From contig NZ_BSOB01000046.1 in assembly GCF_030160295.1 (NCBI RefSeq), positions 124,001 to 188,000 of the forward strand: 64,000 nt of DNA, given 5' to 3'. The notes under the pieces are model-generated. The model saw only the letters and a program-made list of their open reading frames with translations, was not told the DNA's origin and ran no database searches. Positions within the stretch are counted from its first letter, which is position 1. Every line of letters begins with the position of its first letter. The position numbers were made by a program, and so were the translations under genes. Positions 53,104 to 59,867 of the stretch are shown piece after piece. The DNA is from Dyella acidisoli. Lineage in GTDB: Bacteria; Pseudomonadota; Gammaproteobacteria; Xanthomonadales; Rhodanobacteraceae.

Positions 53104-53263
53104 CCTAGTCGATGCGCCAGCTTCGGATGCACCTATCCGGCGTTGGCGTGCCAGTTGAACAACGTAAGCCCTATCGGCGACCGCGCTCGGTCAGCCGGCG
53201 CTTTCCACGACTAGGAAAGTCCGGTTCGCCTCTCGCGCCGCTGAGGGCGCTTGACGAGGTGAG
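53104..53263 (+). ncRNA. Structured leader upstream of NRAMP locus
   Basis: CCTAGTCG at 53104-53111 pairs with CGACTAGG at 53208-53215, closing about 110 nt. Inside are TCGGAT/ATCCGG and a GACCG CGCT CGGTC hairpin extended by CGGC/GCCG. A GCGCC/GGGCGC hairpin and GACGAGGTGAG ribosome site follow, ending at the ATG at 53266. The arrangement is like a riboswitch plus expression platform, but it matches no class I know. Confidence 0.45.
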
Positions 53264-53265
53264 TC

Positions 53266-53580
53266 ATGAACAAGCTGTATTTGCGTGCAGTCCGCCGTCG
53301 CGCGGCTGGCGCCATCCATCTTCATAAAACCTGGGGCGGCACCTTGCACCGCGTGCGTTCTGCCGCGGCCGTTGCCCCGCTGCATTACGCTGCTCCCCTG
53401 CATGCGCAATGGCGCCGGAACGCCGCAACCGGCGTTTTGGAATGCCACTGGGTCGCTGATGCACCCGCCCAACCACGTCCGCGCCTGAGCAGCGCGCGCT
53501 TTACTTCCAAGTTCCGCATGCAATGGCGCCCTCGCGGTGCCGGCATGCGCCCTCCTTCGCGCCTGTGCGCTAACGGTTAA
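53266..53580 (+). CDS. Small basic Arg/Ala-rich ORF of uncertain reality
   Basis: 104 aa, MNKLYLRAVRRRAAGAIHLH onward, rich in Arg, Ala, His and Pro with no clear domain. A GAGGTGAG ribosome site precedes the ATG, directly after a stable leader hairpin. The composition could come from high-GC non-coding DNA, so the protein may be a regulatory leader ORF rather than an effector. Confidence 0.4.
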   Translation: MNKLYLRAVRRRAAGAIHLHKTWGGTLHRVRSAAAVAPLHYAAPLHAQWRRNAATGVLECHWVADAPAQPRPRLSSARFTSKFRMQWRPRGAGMRPPSRLCANG

Positions 53581-53689
53581 TCCCATGCGACCTCCTCCAG
53601 CCAGCGACAACCCACCTCCATTGCCCTGCCGCTTGAACGCGCACGCGATGCGCCCTGCTCACATCGTCACGACCTGAGCCGGCTCGCGT

Positions 53690-53716
53690 TCGTGTCGCCT
53701 ATGCGGCGATTCACGA
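53690..53716 (+). promoter_or_regulatory. Leader hairpin before small ORF
   Basis: TCGTG.TCGCC TATGC GGCGA..CACGA hairpin directly before GAGGATCGAGCC and the ATG at 53727. It repeats the architecture seen before the ATG at 53266. Confidence 0.45.
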
Positions 53717-53726
53717 GGATCGAGCC

Positions 53727-53897
53727 ATGCAACTCTCTCTTCTGCACGCACGCCGACCGCTGCACACGCCGGATCGGCTGCTCAACGTTTATTTCGCTTG
53801 CCGCACAGCCAGACCGTCTTCGCCTGGCTTGTTCATGACGCTGCTGCGCGCATCGTCGCGCTGGTATCGCGGCCTTGGGCGATCTACTCGCTCATAA
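53727..53897 (+). CDS. Small leader ORF upstream of AdoMetDC-like gene
   Basis: 56 aa: MQLSLLHARRPLHTPDRLLN... ending RGLGRSTRS. GAGGA lies upstream, after a hairpin. Basic and short, without a recognisable domain. Its placement, after a hairpin and before the AdoMetDC-like gene, suggests a leader peptide or nonfunctional ORF. Confidence 0.3.
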   Translation: MQLSLLHARRPLHTPDRLLNVYFACRTARPSSPGLFMTLLRASSRWYRGLGRSTRS

Positions 53898-53911
53898 CGC
53901 CTGAATCCGCA

Positions 53912-53936
53912 CCTCGGCTACGCACGTATGCCGAGG
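53912..53936 (+). promoter_or_regulatory. Leader hairpin before AdoMetDC-like gene
   Basis: CCTCGGC TACGCACGTAT GCCGAGG, a perfect 7-bp stem 55 bp before the ATG at 53992. It is the third hairpin-plus-ATG arrangement in 700 bp. Confidence 0.45.
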
Positions 53937-53991
53937 CTTTCCCATGCGTGCTGGCAGCGCGGCTGCCGGCCAAGAAAGCGAAGACACTCCC

Positions 53992-54426
53992 ATGAAAAAC
54001 ATCCATTTCGTAGGTGAATGGTTCGACTGCTGTGCGCCCAAGACGCTGCTCACCGACGCACAAGCCATCCAGACACATTGCATGGCGCACGTTACCCGTC
54101 GTCATCTGCCGATCCGTTACGAGCATTTCACCTCCACGGCGTTGGACGGCGTGATCGGGGCGATCACCGGCAACGGTATCCATCTGGTGGTGCGCACGTT
54201 TCCGCGTCGCGACGCGGTCATTGCGGATCTGTTCGTTGCGGACAGCGAACCGGCAGACATCGCCGCCGCCATGCAGGTGTTCAACGGCTTGCGTGACGAA
54301 TTCCGTCCGCTGCGCGCGCTGCTGCATCGCGTGCAGCGCGACGGCCAGTCGCTGCCGGTGCAAGGACGCACACCTCGCAAGCCCACGGAAGTCTTTCTGA
54401 CAAAACCGGTACGGAGAGTCATTTAA
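53992..54426 (+). CDS. Degenerate S-adenosylmethionine decarboxylase-like protein
   Basis: 144 aa from the ATG at 53992, close to the 120-130 aa of bacterial SpeD/SpeH. The N-terminal half aligns by eye: KNIHFVGEWFDCCAPKTLLT with the GRHLIVEYYDC start of AdoMetDC, and YEHFTSTALDGVIGAI with FHHFSPHGVSGVVVI. But the residues normally giving the Glu-Ser pyruvoyl cleavage site and the SHL.IHTWPE motif are replaced (GNGIHLVVRTFPRRD). It is therefore probably not an active decarboxylase. It sits 70 bp before the NRAMP gene and may be cotranscribed with it. Confidence 0.6.
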   Translation: MKNIHFVGEWFDCCAPKTLLTDAQAIQTHCMAHVTRRHLPIRYEHFTSTALDGVIGAITGNGIHLVVRTFPRRDAVIADLFVADSEPADIAAAMQVFNGLRDEFRPLRALLHRVQRDGQSLPVQGRTPRKPTEVFLTKPVRRVI

Positions 54427-54495
54427 GAGCCTGTTCAATATCTCCGCATAGCTCACATAGCCACTCCGTCTACCGCCTCACAACAAGGCTTCACC

Positions 54496-56139
54496 ATGAA
54501 TACGGTCATCCAATTAAAAGAATCCGACGATACCGCCGTGCTCGATAGCGCCCATGTGGGCGATATCCGCGGCGCACTCGGCACCATTGCCCACAACGAC
54601 CACGCACGGCGCGATAACTGGAGGGCGCGCTTGCGCACCCTGCTTGCCATTCTTGGCCCCGGCCTGATCGTGATGGTCGGCGACAACGACGCCGGTGCCT
54701 TCAGTACGTACACCCAGGCCGGCCAGAATTACGGCACGGTGCTGCTGTGGACGCTATCGCTGCTGATTCCCGTTTTGTATGTGAACCAGGAAATGGTGCT
54801 GCGGCTCGGCGCCGTCACCGGCGTGGGTCACGCTCGCTTGATCCTTGAACGCTTCGGCAAATTCTGGGGTGCGTTCAGCGTGATCGATCTTTTCATTCTC
54901 AACGCACTGACCATCGTCACCGAATTCATCGGCATCAGCCTAGGCCTGGATCATCTGGGCCTTTCGCGTAATTGGGGGGTGATGATTGCGGCTGCGCTGA
55001 TCATCATCACCGCGTCCACTGGCAACTTCCGGCGTTTCGAACGGTTTGCGCTGCTGCTGGTAGTAGGCAGCCTGCTGCTGGTACCGGTGCTGCTGATGGT
55101 GCATCCGCCCGTTGGGCAGATCGCGCACCACATGCTAGTGCCGAGCATGCCCAAGGGTGCGCCATTGAGCGATGTGATGTTGCTGATCATCGCCATCGTC
55201 GGCACCACGGTGGCGCCGTGGCAGTTGTTTTTCCAGCAGAGCTATGTGATCGACAAGCGCATCACGCCGCGCTTTATGAACTACGAGAAGGCGGATCTGT
55301 GGATCGGCATTGCACTTGTGATCATCGGCGCGGTGGCCATGATTGCCTTTACGGCTGCCACGTTTGCGGGACGACCTGAAATGGGACAGTTCGCGGATGC
55401 CGGCGCGGTGGCGGAAGGTATCGCCAAATACGTGGGTGCCACGCCCTCGGTACTGTTTTCGATCGCACTGATCGATGCCAGCATCATTGGCGCTGCGGCG
55501 GTGTCGCTGTCGACCGCTTATGCCGTGGGCGATGTGCTGGCCGTGAACCATTCGCTGCATCGCAAGCCTACGGAAGCGAAGCTCTTCTATGCGGTGTATG
55601 CGTTGCTGGTCGCAGTCTCTGCAGGATTGGTGCTGATTCCGAATGCACCGCTGGGCATCATCACCAATGCGGTACAAACCTTGGCTGGCATTTTGTTGCC
55701 TGGCGCGTCAGTGTTTCTGCTGCTGTTGTGCAACGACAAGGCCGTGCTGGGGCCATGGGTGAACAAGCCGATCACCAACCTGTTCACTACCGCGGTGGTA
55801 GGCGTGTTGGTATTGCTGTCGATCATCCTGACGGCCTCGGTGCTTTATCCCTCGATCACCAGCGCACAAATCATCAGCGTGCTCATAGGCGGTGGTGTAC
55901 TGGCACTGGCGATTGCCATCACGTTCGGGGTGATGCATTGGCGCCGCCCGACCGCCACGGTGCCGGAAAGCCTCACCGTCGACAAAACCCTTTGGCGCAT
56001 GCCGCCGCTGAGCAAGCTGCCTCCCGCGCAGTTGAGCCTACGCCGGCGCATATGGCTCGGTGTGCTACGTGCCTATCTGGCTGCGGCGCTGATCCTTGCC
56101 ATCGTGAAGGTGGTGCAGCTTGTGCTCGCCAAATCCTGA
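54496..56139 (+). CDS. Atypical NRAMP-family divalent metal transporter
   Basis: 547 aa with about eleven membrane helices and an N-terminal 45-aa cytoplasmic tail. The first-helix metal motif is GDNDAGAFSTYTQAG where standard NRAMP has DPGN: the Asp is kept but Asn is replaced by Ala. In helix 6 VGTTVAPWQLFFQQS stands where others have GATVMPHN: the metal-binding Met is Ala and the His is Trp. Loss of the Asn and Met ligands recalls NRAMP-related magnesium transporters, so Mg or another hard ion is plausible. Conserved partners upstream (AdoMetDC-like) are unexplained. Confidence 0.85.
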   Translation: MNTVIQLKESDDTAVLDSAHVGDIRGALGTIAHNDHARRDNWRARLRTLLAILGPGLIVMVGDNDAGAFSTYTQAGQNYGTVLLWTLSLLIPVLYVNQEMVLRLGAVTGVGHARLILERFGKFWGAFSVIDLFILNALTIVTEFIGISLGLDHLGLSRNWGVMIAAALIIITASTGNFRRFERFALLLVVGSLLLVPVLLMVHPPVGQIAHHMLVPSMPKGAPLSDVMLLIIAIVGTTVAPWQLFFQQSYVIDKRITPRFMNYEKADLWIGIALVIIGAVAMIAFTAATFAGRPEMGQFADAGAVAEGIAKYVGATPSVLFSIALIDASIIGAAAVSLSTAYAVGDVLAVNHSLHRKPTEAKLFYAVYALLVAVSAGLVLIPNAPLGIITNAVQTLAGILLPGASVFLLLLCNDKAVLGPWVNKPITNLFTTAVVGVLVLLSIILTASVLYPSITSAQIISVLIGGGVLALAIAITFGVMHWRRPTATVPESLTVDKTLWRMPPLSKLPPAQLSLRRRIWLGVLRAYLAAALILAIVKVVQLVLAKS

Positions 56140-56330
56140 AGGTGTCGCGCGCATGAGTCGTTCATGGCCCACCGCATGGTTCCGGCGCAGCCAGCCTCCA
56201 TCGTGCTGAGGCAAGCCGGCCGCTAGCGCCGGCGCTCCATCCATTTTCTCTCTGCACTGCTTCGACCGGCAAGCGCTTTGCGCTTGCTGCGGGCAGCGCT
56301 GTGCCAAAGATTTTCAAGCCGAGTTCTTCC

Positions 56331-57749
56331 ATGCAAATTCAAACTCAGATCGCCCGAAAACATTCCCCTACGCTGCTGTTCGTGCTCGGCACGATGGCTT
56401 GCACAGCAGTAACCCAGGCGCAGGACATTCGCCTCGCCTCCACCGATGCCAGCCGCGGTTCGCCGCCGCCCCCCGTTGAAACCAAGAACGCCAAAGACAC
56501 TACCGAGGAACGCTGGAATCTCCACGCGCAAACCACCTACGTGTATCAGCACAAGGATGGCTTCAGCGCGCCTTATACCGGTCCTCAAAGTCTGTCCACG
56601 TCGCCCGAATACAGTTACACCTCGACCTTCACGGCGTATTTGGGTGCGCGCTTCTGGAAAGGCGGCGAGATCTATGTCGATCCGGAAGTCGTCATAGGAA
56701 AACCGTTCTCGCATCTTTTTGGCTTGGCCAGCATCAATAACGGCGAAATCCAGAAGAACGGCGGCACGCATCCACGCGGTTACCTGGCACGCTGGTTTTT
56801 GCGACAAACCTTCAATCTGGGCGGCGACGCCGTGCACGTCGAGGATGGCCCCAACCAACTCGCCAGCAACTACGATTCGCGTCGCTTCGTGGTCACGCTC
56901 GGCAAGATCACCTTGACGGATATCTTCGAAAAGAACACCTACGCCAATGACCCACGCACGCAATTCCTGAATTGGTCGATGATCACCCACGGTGCGTGGG
57001 ACTATGCCGCCGATGCGCGTGCCTACACCATCGGTGGCGCGGGCGAGTTCTACTGGGACAACTGGGTGGTGCGCGTGGGCCGCTTCATGGAACCCAAAGA
57101 GGCCAACGGCACCACGCTCAATCATCGGATATGGACGTATCACGGCGACAACCTGGAAGTGGAACACGACCATACATTCGGCGATCTGCCCGGCTTGGTG
57201 CGCGTGCTGGTGTTTCGCAATCACAGCTGGGCCGGCAACTATCTGGATGCCATCGCCGCCGCTGAGGGCACCGGCAATCCGCCCGATGTGACCAGCGTAC
57301 GCAAAGCCTCATCCAAAGTGGGCTATGGCATCAGCTTCGAACAACGGCTTAGCAAGGACGTCGGCGTATTTCTACGTGCCAGCAGTGCCAACGATCGCAC
57401 CGAGGAATATGCGTTTACCGAAATCGACAACGATCTGTCGGGCGGTATTTCCGTTAACGGCACACGCTGGAATCGGCCAGACGATGTGTTCGGTGTCGCC
57501 TTCTCCACCGCAGGCTTGAACCGCCAGCATCGCCTGTATCTTGCCGACGGCGGCATGGGCGGCTTCCTGGGTGACGGCCAACTCACTCGTTACGGCAGGG
57601 AAGATGTGCTGGAGACCTACTACAACTATCACCTGTACAAAGGCATCCAGCTCAGCCCCGATTTCCAGGTCATTCTCAATCCTGGCTACAACGCGGATCG
57701 GCGCGGCCCCGTATTTATTTACGGCATGCGCATACATCTGGAGATCTAA
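56331..57749 (+). CDS. Carbohydrate-porin-like outer-membrane protein
   Basis: 472 aa from the ATG at 56331. Signal peptide (LLFVLGTMACTAVTQAQ). The mature part is an amphipathic beta-strand barrel. RWNLHAQTTYVYQHKDGFSAPY, then a GGEIYVDPEVVIGKPFSHLFG strand pair, AWDYAADARAYTIGGAGEFY and the final PVFIYGMRIHLEI (aromatic-terminated strand) match carbohydrate-selective porins of the OprB/AlgE-like type. It is probably a passive sugar or small-molecule channel. It is closed by the terminator at 57783-57806. Confidence 0.8.
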   Translation: MQIQTQIARKHSPTLLFVLGTMACTAVTQAQDIRLASTDASRGSPPPPVETKNAKDTTEERWNLHAQTTYVYQHKDGFSAPYTGPQSLSTSPEYSYTSTFTAYLGARFWKGGEIYVDPEVVIGKPFSHLFGLASINNGEIQKNGGTHPRGYLARWFLRQTFNLGGDAVHVEDGPNQLASNYDSRRFVVTLGKITLTDIFEKNTYANDPRTQFLNWSMITHGAWDYAADARAYTIGGAGEFYWDNWVVRVGRFMEPKEANGTTLNHRIWTYHGDNLEVEHDHTFGDLPGLVRVLVFRNHSWAGNYLDAIAAAEGTGNPPDVTSVRKASSKVGYGISFEQRLSKDVGVFLRASSANDRTEEYAFTEIDNDLSGGISVNGTRWNRPDDVFGVAFSTAGLNRQHRLYLADGGMGGFLGDGQLTRYGREDVLETYYNYHLYKGIQLSPDFQVILNPGYNADRRGPVFIYGMRIHLEI

Positions 57750-57782
57750 AGCGCCTCAAAAAACTGCACCAACCAGTTCGGA

Positions 57783-57806
57783 AAGCGCCGGAGTGCTCCG
57801 GCGCTT
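57783..57806 (+). terminator. Terminator hairpin after the porin
   Basis: AAGCGCCGGAG TG CTCCGGCGCTT, a perfect 11-bp stem, then GTCCTT. It is 33 bp past the stop. Confidence 0.75.
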
Positions 57807-58022
57807 GTCCTTAAGCACCCTCCCCAGCAGTCTGCTAGACTTTTTACCGCAAGAAAATGTGCGATAAGGCATTGCCTAGCTTGGCAAAGCTCAAAAGGGG
57901 AACCCGCTCCGCGGGTTAGAAACAATCAAAGCTTCCATCCAAGCCTTCGGCTGCAGCGCACTGGGTGCCTGCCGATATAGGCTTGGGGAAGATATGCAGG
58001 GCTGCACGGCGGGCTGGATGTT

Positions 58023-58292
58023 ATGAACGCAATCATGGAAACCGGGATCAGTGATGAGGACATCCTGCTCAGGCTCAAGGACGTGCTCGAGGAAACCTTC
58101 GAGATCGATCCCGCCAGGGTCACTCCCGATACGCACCTGTTCACCGACTTGGAACTGGACAGCATCGATGCCGTCGACCTCGCCATCCAGGTGCAGGACA
58201 TGACCGGCATGCGCATCAAGCCCGAGGATTTCAAGAACGTGCGAACGGTAGGCGACGTGGTCGCCACCGTACGCGCGCTGCTGACGCGCTGA
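58023..58292 (+). CDS. Acyl carrier protein of aryl-polyene/xanthomonadin cluster
   Basis: 89 aa. ELDSIDAVDLAIQVQ carries the phosphopantetheine Ser47 (DSI motif), as in aryl-polyene ACPs. Helix 1 (ILLRLKDVLEETFEI) and the TGMRIKPEDFKNVRTVGDVV end are typical. It starts the cluster in this window, and the genes after it are closely spaced, so it is probably the first gene of the operon. It carries growing acyl chains for the ketosynthases encoded at 62256 and 63634. Confidence 0.92.
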   Translation: MNAIMETGISDEDILLRLKDVLEETFEIDPARVTPDTHLFTDLELDSIDAVDLAIQVQDMTGMRIKPEDFKNVRTVGDVVATVRALLTR

Positions 58293-58311
58293 GCGCACGC
58301 GGAGTGCCTGC

Positions 58312-59094
58312 ATGCCTGATGCGCAAGCCCCCGCGGGAGCTTTTCAGCCCTGCGCGCTGATTCCCATCTATAACCACAAGGACACCATCGCGGCTACGGT
58401 GCACGCTTTGCGCGCGCATGATTTGCCGGTGGTGATCGTGGACGATGGCAGCGACGAAGCCACCCGTGTCGTGCTCGACGGCCTGGTTGCGCCGGGGGTG
58501 CAGCTGATTCGATTGGCGCGCAACAGCGGCAAAGGCAGCGCCATTACCGCGGGCATGATTGCCGCACGCGATGCCGGCTTCACCCATGCCTTGCAGATCG
58601 ATGCGGATGGCCAGCACGAGGTGGCGGACGTGCCGCGTTTTCTCGCTGAAGGCCGCGCATACCCGCAAGCGCTGATTTGCGGCCAACCGATCTACGACGA
58701 CAGCGTGCCGCGCGCCCGCTTGTATGGCCGGTACGTCACGCACGTGTGCGTGTGGCTGGAAACATTGTCGTTCATGCTGCGTGATTCGATGTGCGGCTAC
58801 CGTCTGTACCCGCTGGAAGCGACGTGTGCCGAGATCGATCGCGCGCCCCTGCCCGCGCGCATGGATTTCGATACCGAGGTGGCGGTACGCCTGATCTGGC
58901 GCGGCGTACCAGTACGCAATCTGCCGACCCGGGTAACGTATCCGGAAAACGGCCTGTCCCATTTCCATATGCTGCACGACAATTTGCGTATTTCTGCGAT
59001 GCATACACGGTTGCTGCTGGGGATGTTGCCGAGAGCGCCGGTGCTTTTGTGGCGTAAGCGCAAGAAGGAAAGGAGTGCAGCATGTACAGCGTGA
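58312..59094 (+). CDS. Family-2 glycosyltransferase-like protein
   Basis: 260 aa, with CGGAG upstream of the ATG. The GT2 fold is clear: ALIPIYNHKDTIAATVHAL, VVIVDDGSDEAT (nucleotide-binding Asp), GKGSAITAGM, and the metal-site QIDADGQHEV (DAD). GT-A-type enzymes in aryl-polyene and xanthomonadin clusters decorate or attach the polyene; the acceptor here is inferred. Its stop overlaps a candidate start of the LolA-like gene. Confidence 0.9.
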   Translation: MPDAQAPAGAFQPCALIPIYNHKDTIAATVHALRAHDLPVVIVDDGSDEATRVVLDGLVAPGVQLIRLARNSGKGSAITAGMIAARDAGFTHALQIDADGQHEVADVPRFLAEGRAYPQALICGQPIYDDSVPRARLYGRYVTHVCVWLETLSFMLRDSMCGYRLYPLEATCAEIDRAPLPARMDFDTEVAVRLIWRGVPVRNLPTRVTYPENGLSHFHMLHDNLRISAMHTRLLLGMLPRAPVLLWRKRKKERSAACTA

Positions 59095-59100
59095 CGCAAA

Positions 59101-59141
59101 CACTCCCTCTCCCCTCCGGGGAGAGGGCTGGGGTGAGGGGG
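59101..59141. repeat. CTCTCCCCTCCGGGGAGAGG unit
   Basis: Hairpin and adjacent GGGTGAGGGG, matching 43119-43153 in reverse orientation. It lies within the leader of the LolA-like frame. Confidence 0.7.
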
Positions 59142-59161
59142 CAGTCTTGCGCGATCCCCCA

Positions 59162-59247
59162 TGGCCGTCATTCCCACGAAAGTGGGAATCCATTTTCACG
59201 CCGGCATCAGAGCAAGATGGATTCCCGCTTTCGCGGGAATGACGACC
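59162..59247. repeat. Paired REP-like units
   Basis: CGTCATTCCCACGAAAGTGG... at 59162 and its inverted partner ending GGGAATGACG at about 59245, about 86 bp in all. The composite is repeated with changes at 63512-63599. Confidence 0.8.
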
Positions 59248-59255
59248 GTTCAAAC

Positions 59256-59867
59256 ATGTTCGCAAGATGTGTCCAACTCATCGCATTGCTGCTCGTTTGC
59301 TTCAGCGCGCACGCACAAAGCTCTGACCTGCTGCACATCATCGTCAATCAGCTAAGCCAACACATCGCCGTCCGCGCCACCTTTACCCAACAACGCCAAA
59401 GCCCCGCCCTCACCCAACCGCAAACCAGTAGCGGCCAACTGCTGTTCGTCAACGGCCACGGCATGCTCTGGCAGGTGCAGCAGCCTTACCAACAGACATT
59501 GGCACTGACCGGCACGCGCACCCTGCGCATCGATGCCGACGGCCACATGCAACCGATGCGCAGCGAGCGTGGCGTCAGCCAGATTTCGCAAATGCTGCAA
59601 GGCATGCTGACGGGGCAGCTCGATGACGTGACACGCCAGTTCGACGTGCGCGCAAACGGCAGCGCCGCGCAATGGAATCTGCAATTCACCCCGAAACAAG
59701 CGCGCGTGGCGCAGGTGCTGAAGAGCATCCAGCTCGATGGCGGTGTGTACCTGCAGCGCATTCGTATCGATATGCAAGACGGCACGCAAACCGATATCCA
59801 GATGACTGATACCCACGACGCCGGCCCGCTGAGCGCGCTGGAAAAGCACGCGCTCGGGCTGCCATGA
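59256..59867 (+). CDS. LolA-like outer-membrane carrier protein
   Basis: 203 aa from the ATG at 59256. MFARCVQLIALLLVCFSAHAQ is a signal peptide. HIIVNQLSQHIAVRATFTQQ, then QLLFVNGHGMLWQVQQPYQQ and TLALTGTRTLRI is the LolA-type half-barrel used in aryl-polyene export. An earlier in-frame ATG at 59082 (with GGAG) would add a leader made of two repeat families, which is an unlikely protein part. Ribosome binding at 59256 is weak, so coupling to the upstream stop may matter. It overlaps the MMPL gene by 4 bp. Confidence 0.85.
   Translation: MFARCVQLIALLLVCFSAHAQSSDLLHIIVNQLSQHIAVRATFTQQRQSPALTQPQTSSGQLLFVNGHGMLWQVQQPYQQTLALTGTRTLRIDADGHMQPMRSERGVSQISQMLQGMLTGQLDDVTRQFDVRANGSAAQWNLQFTPKQARVAQVLKSIQLDGGVYLQRIRIDMQDGTQTDIQMTDTHDAGPLSALEKHALGLP

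Noticed and set aside
53104-53265. yybP-ykoY manganese or mini-ykkC guanidine riboswitch
   Set aside because: No GGGGAGUAGC-type or paired ACGR-loop consensus is visible, so no named class is claimed.
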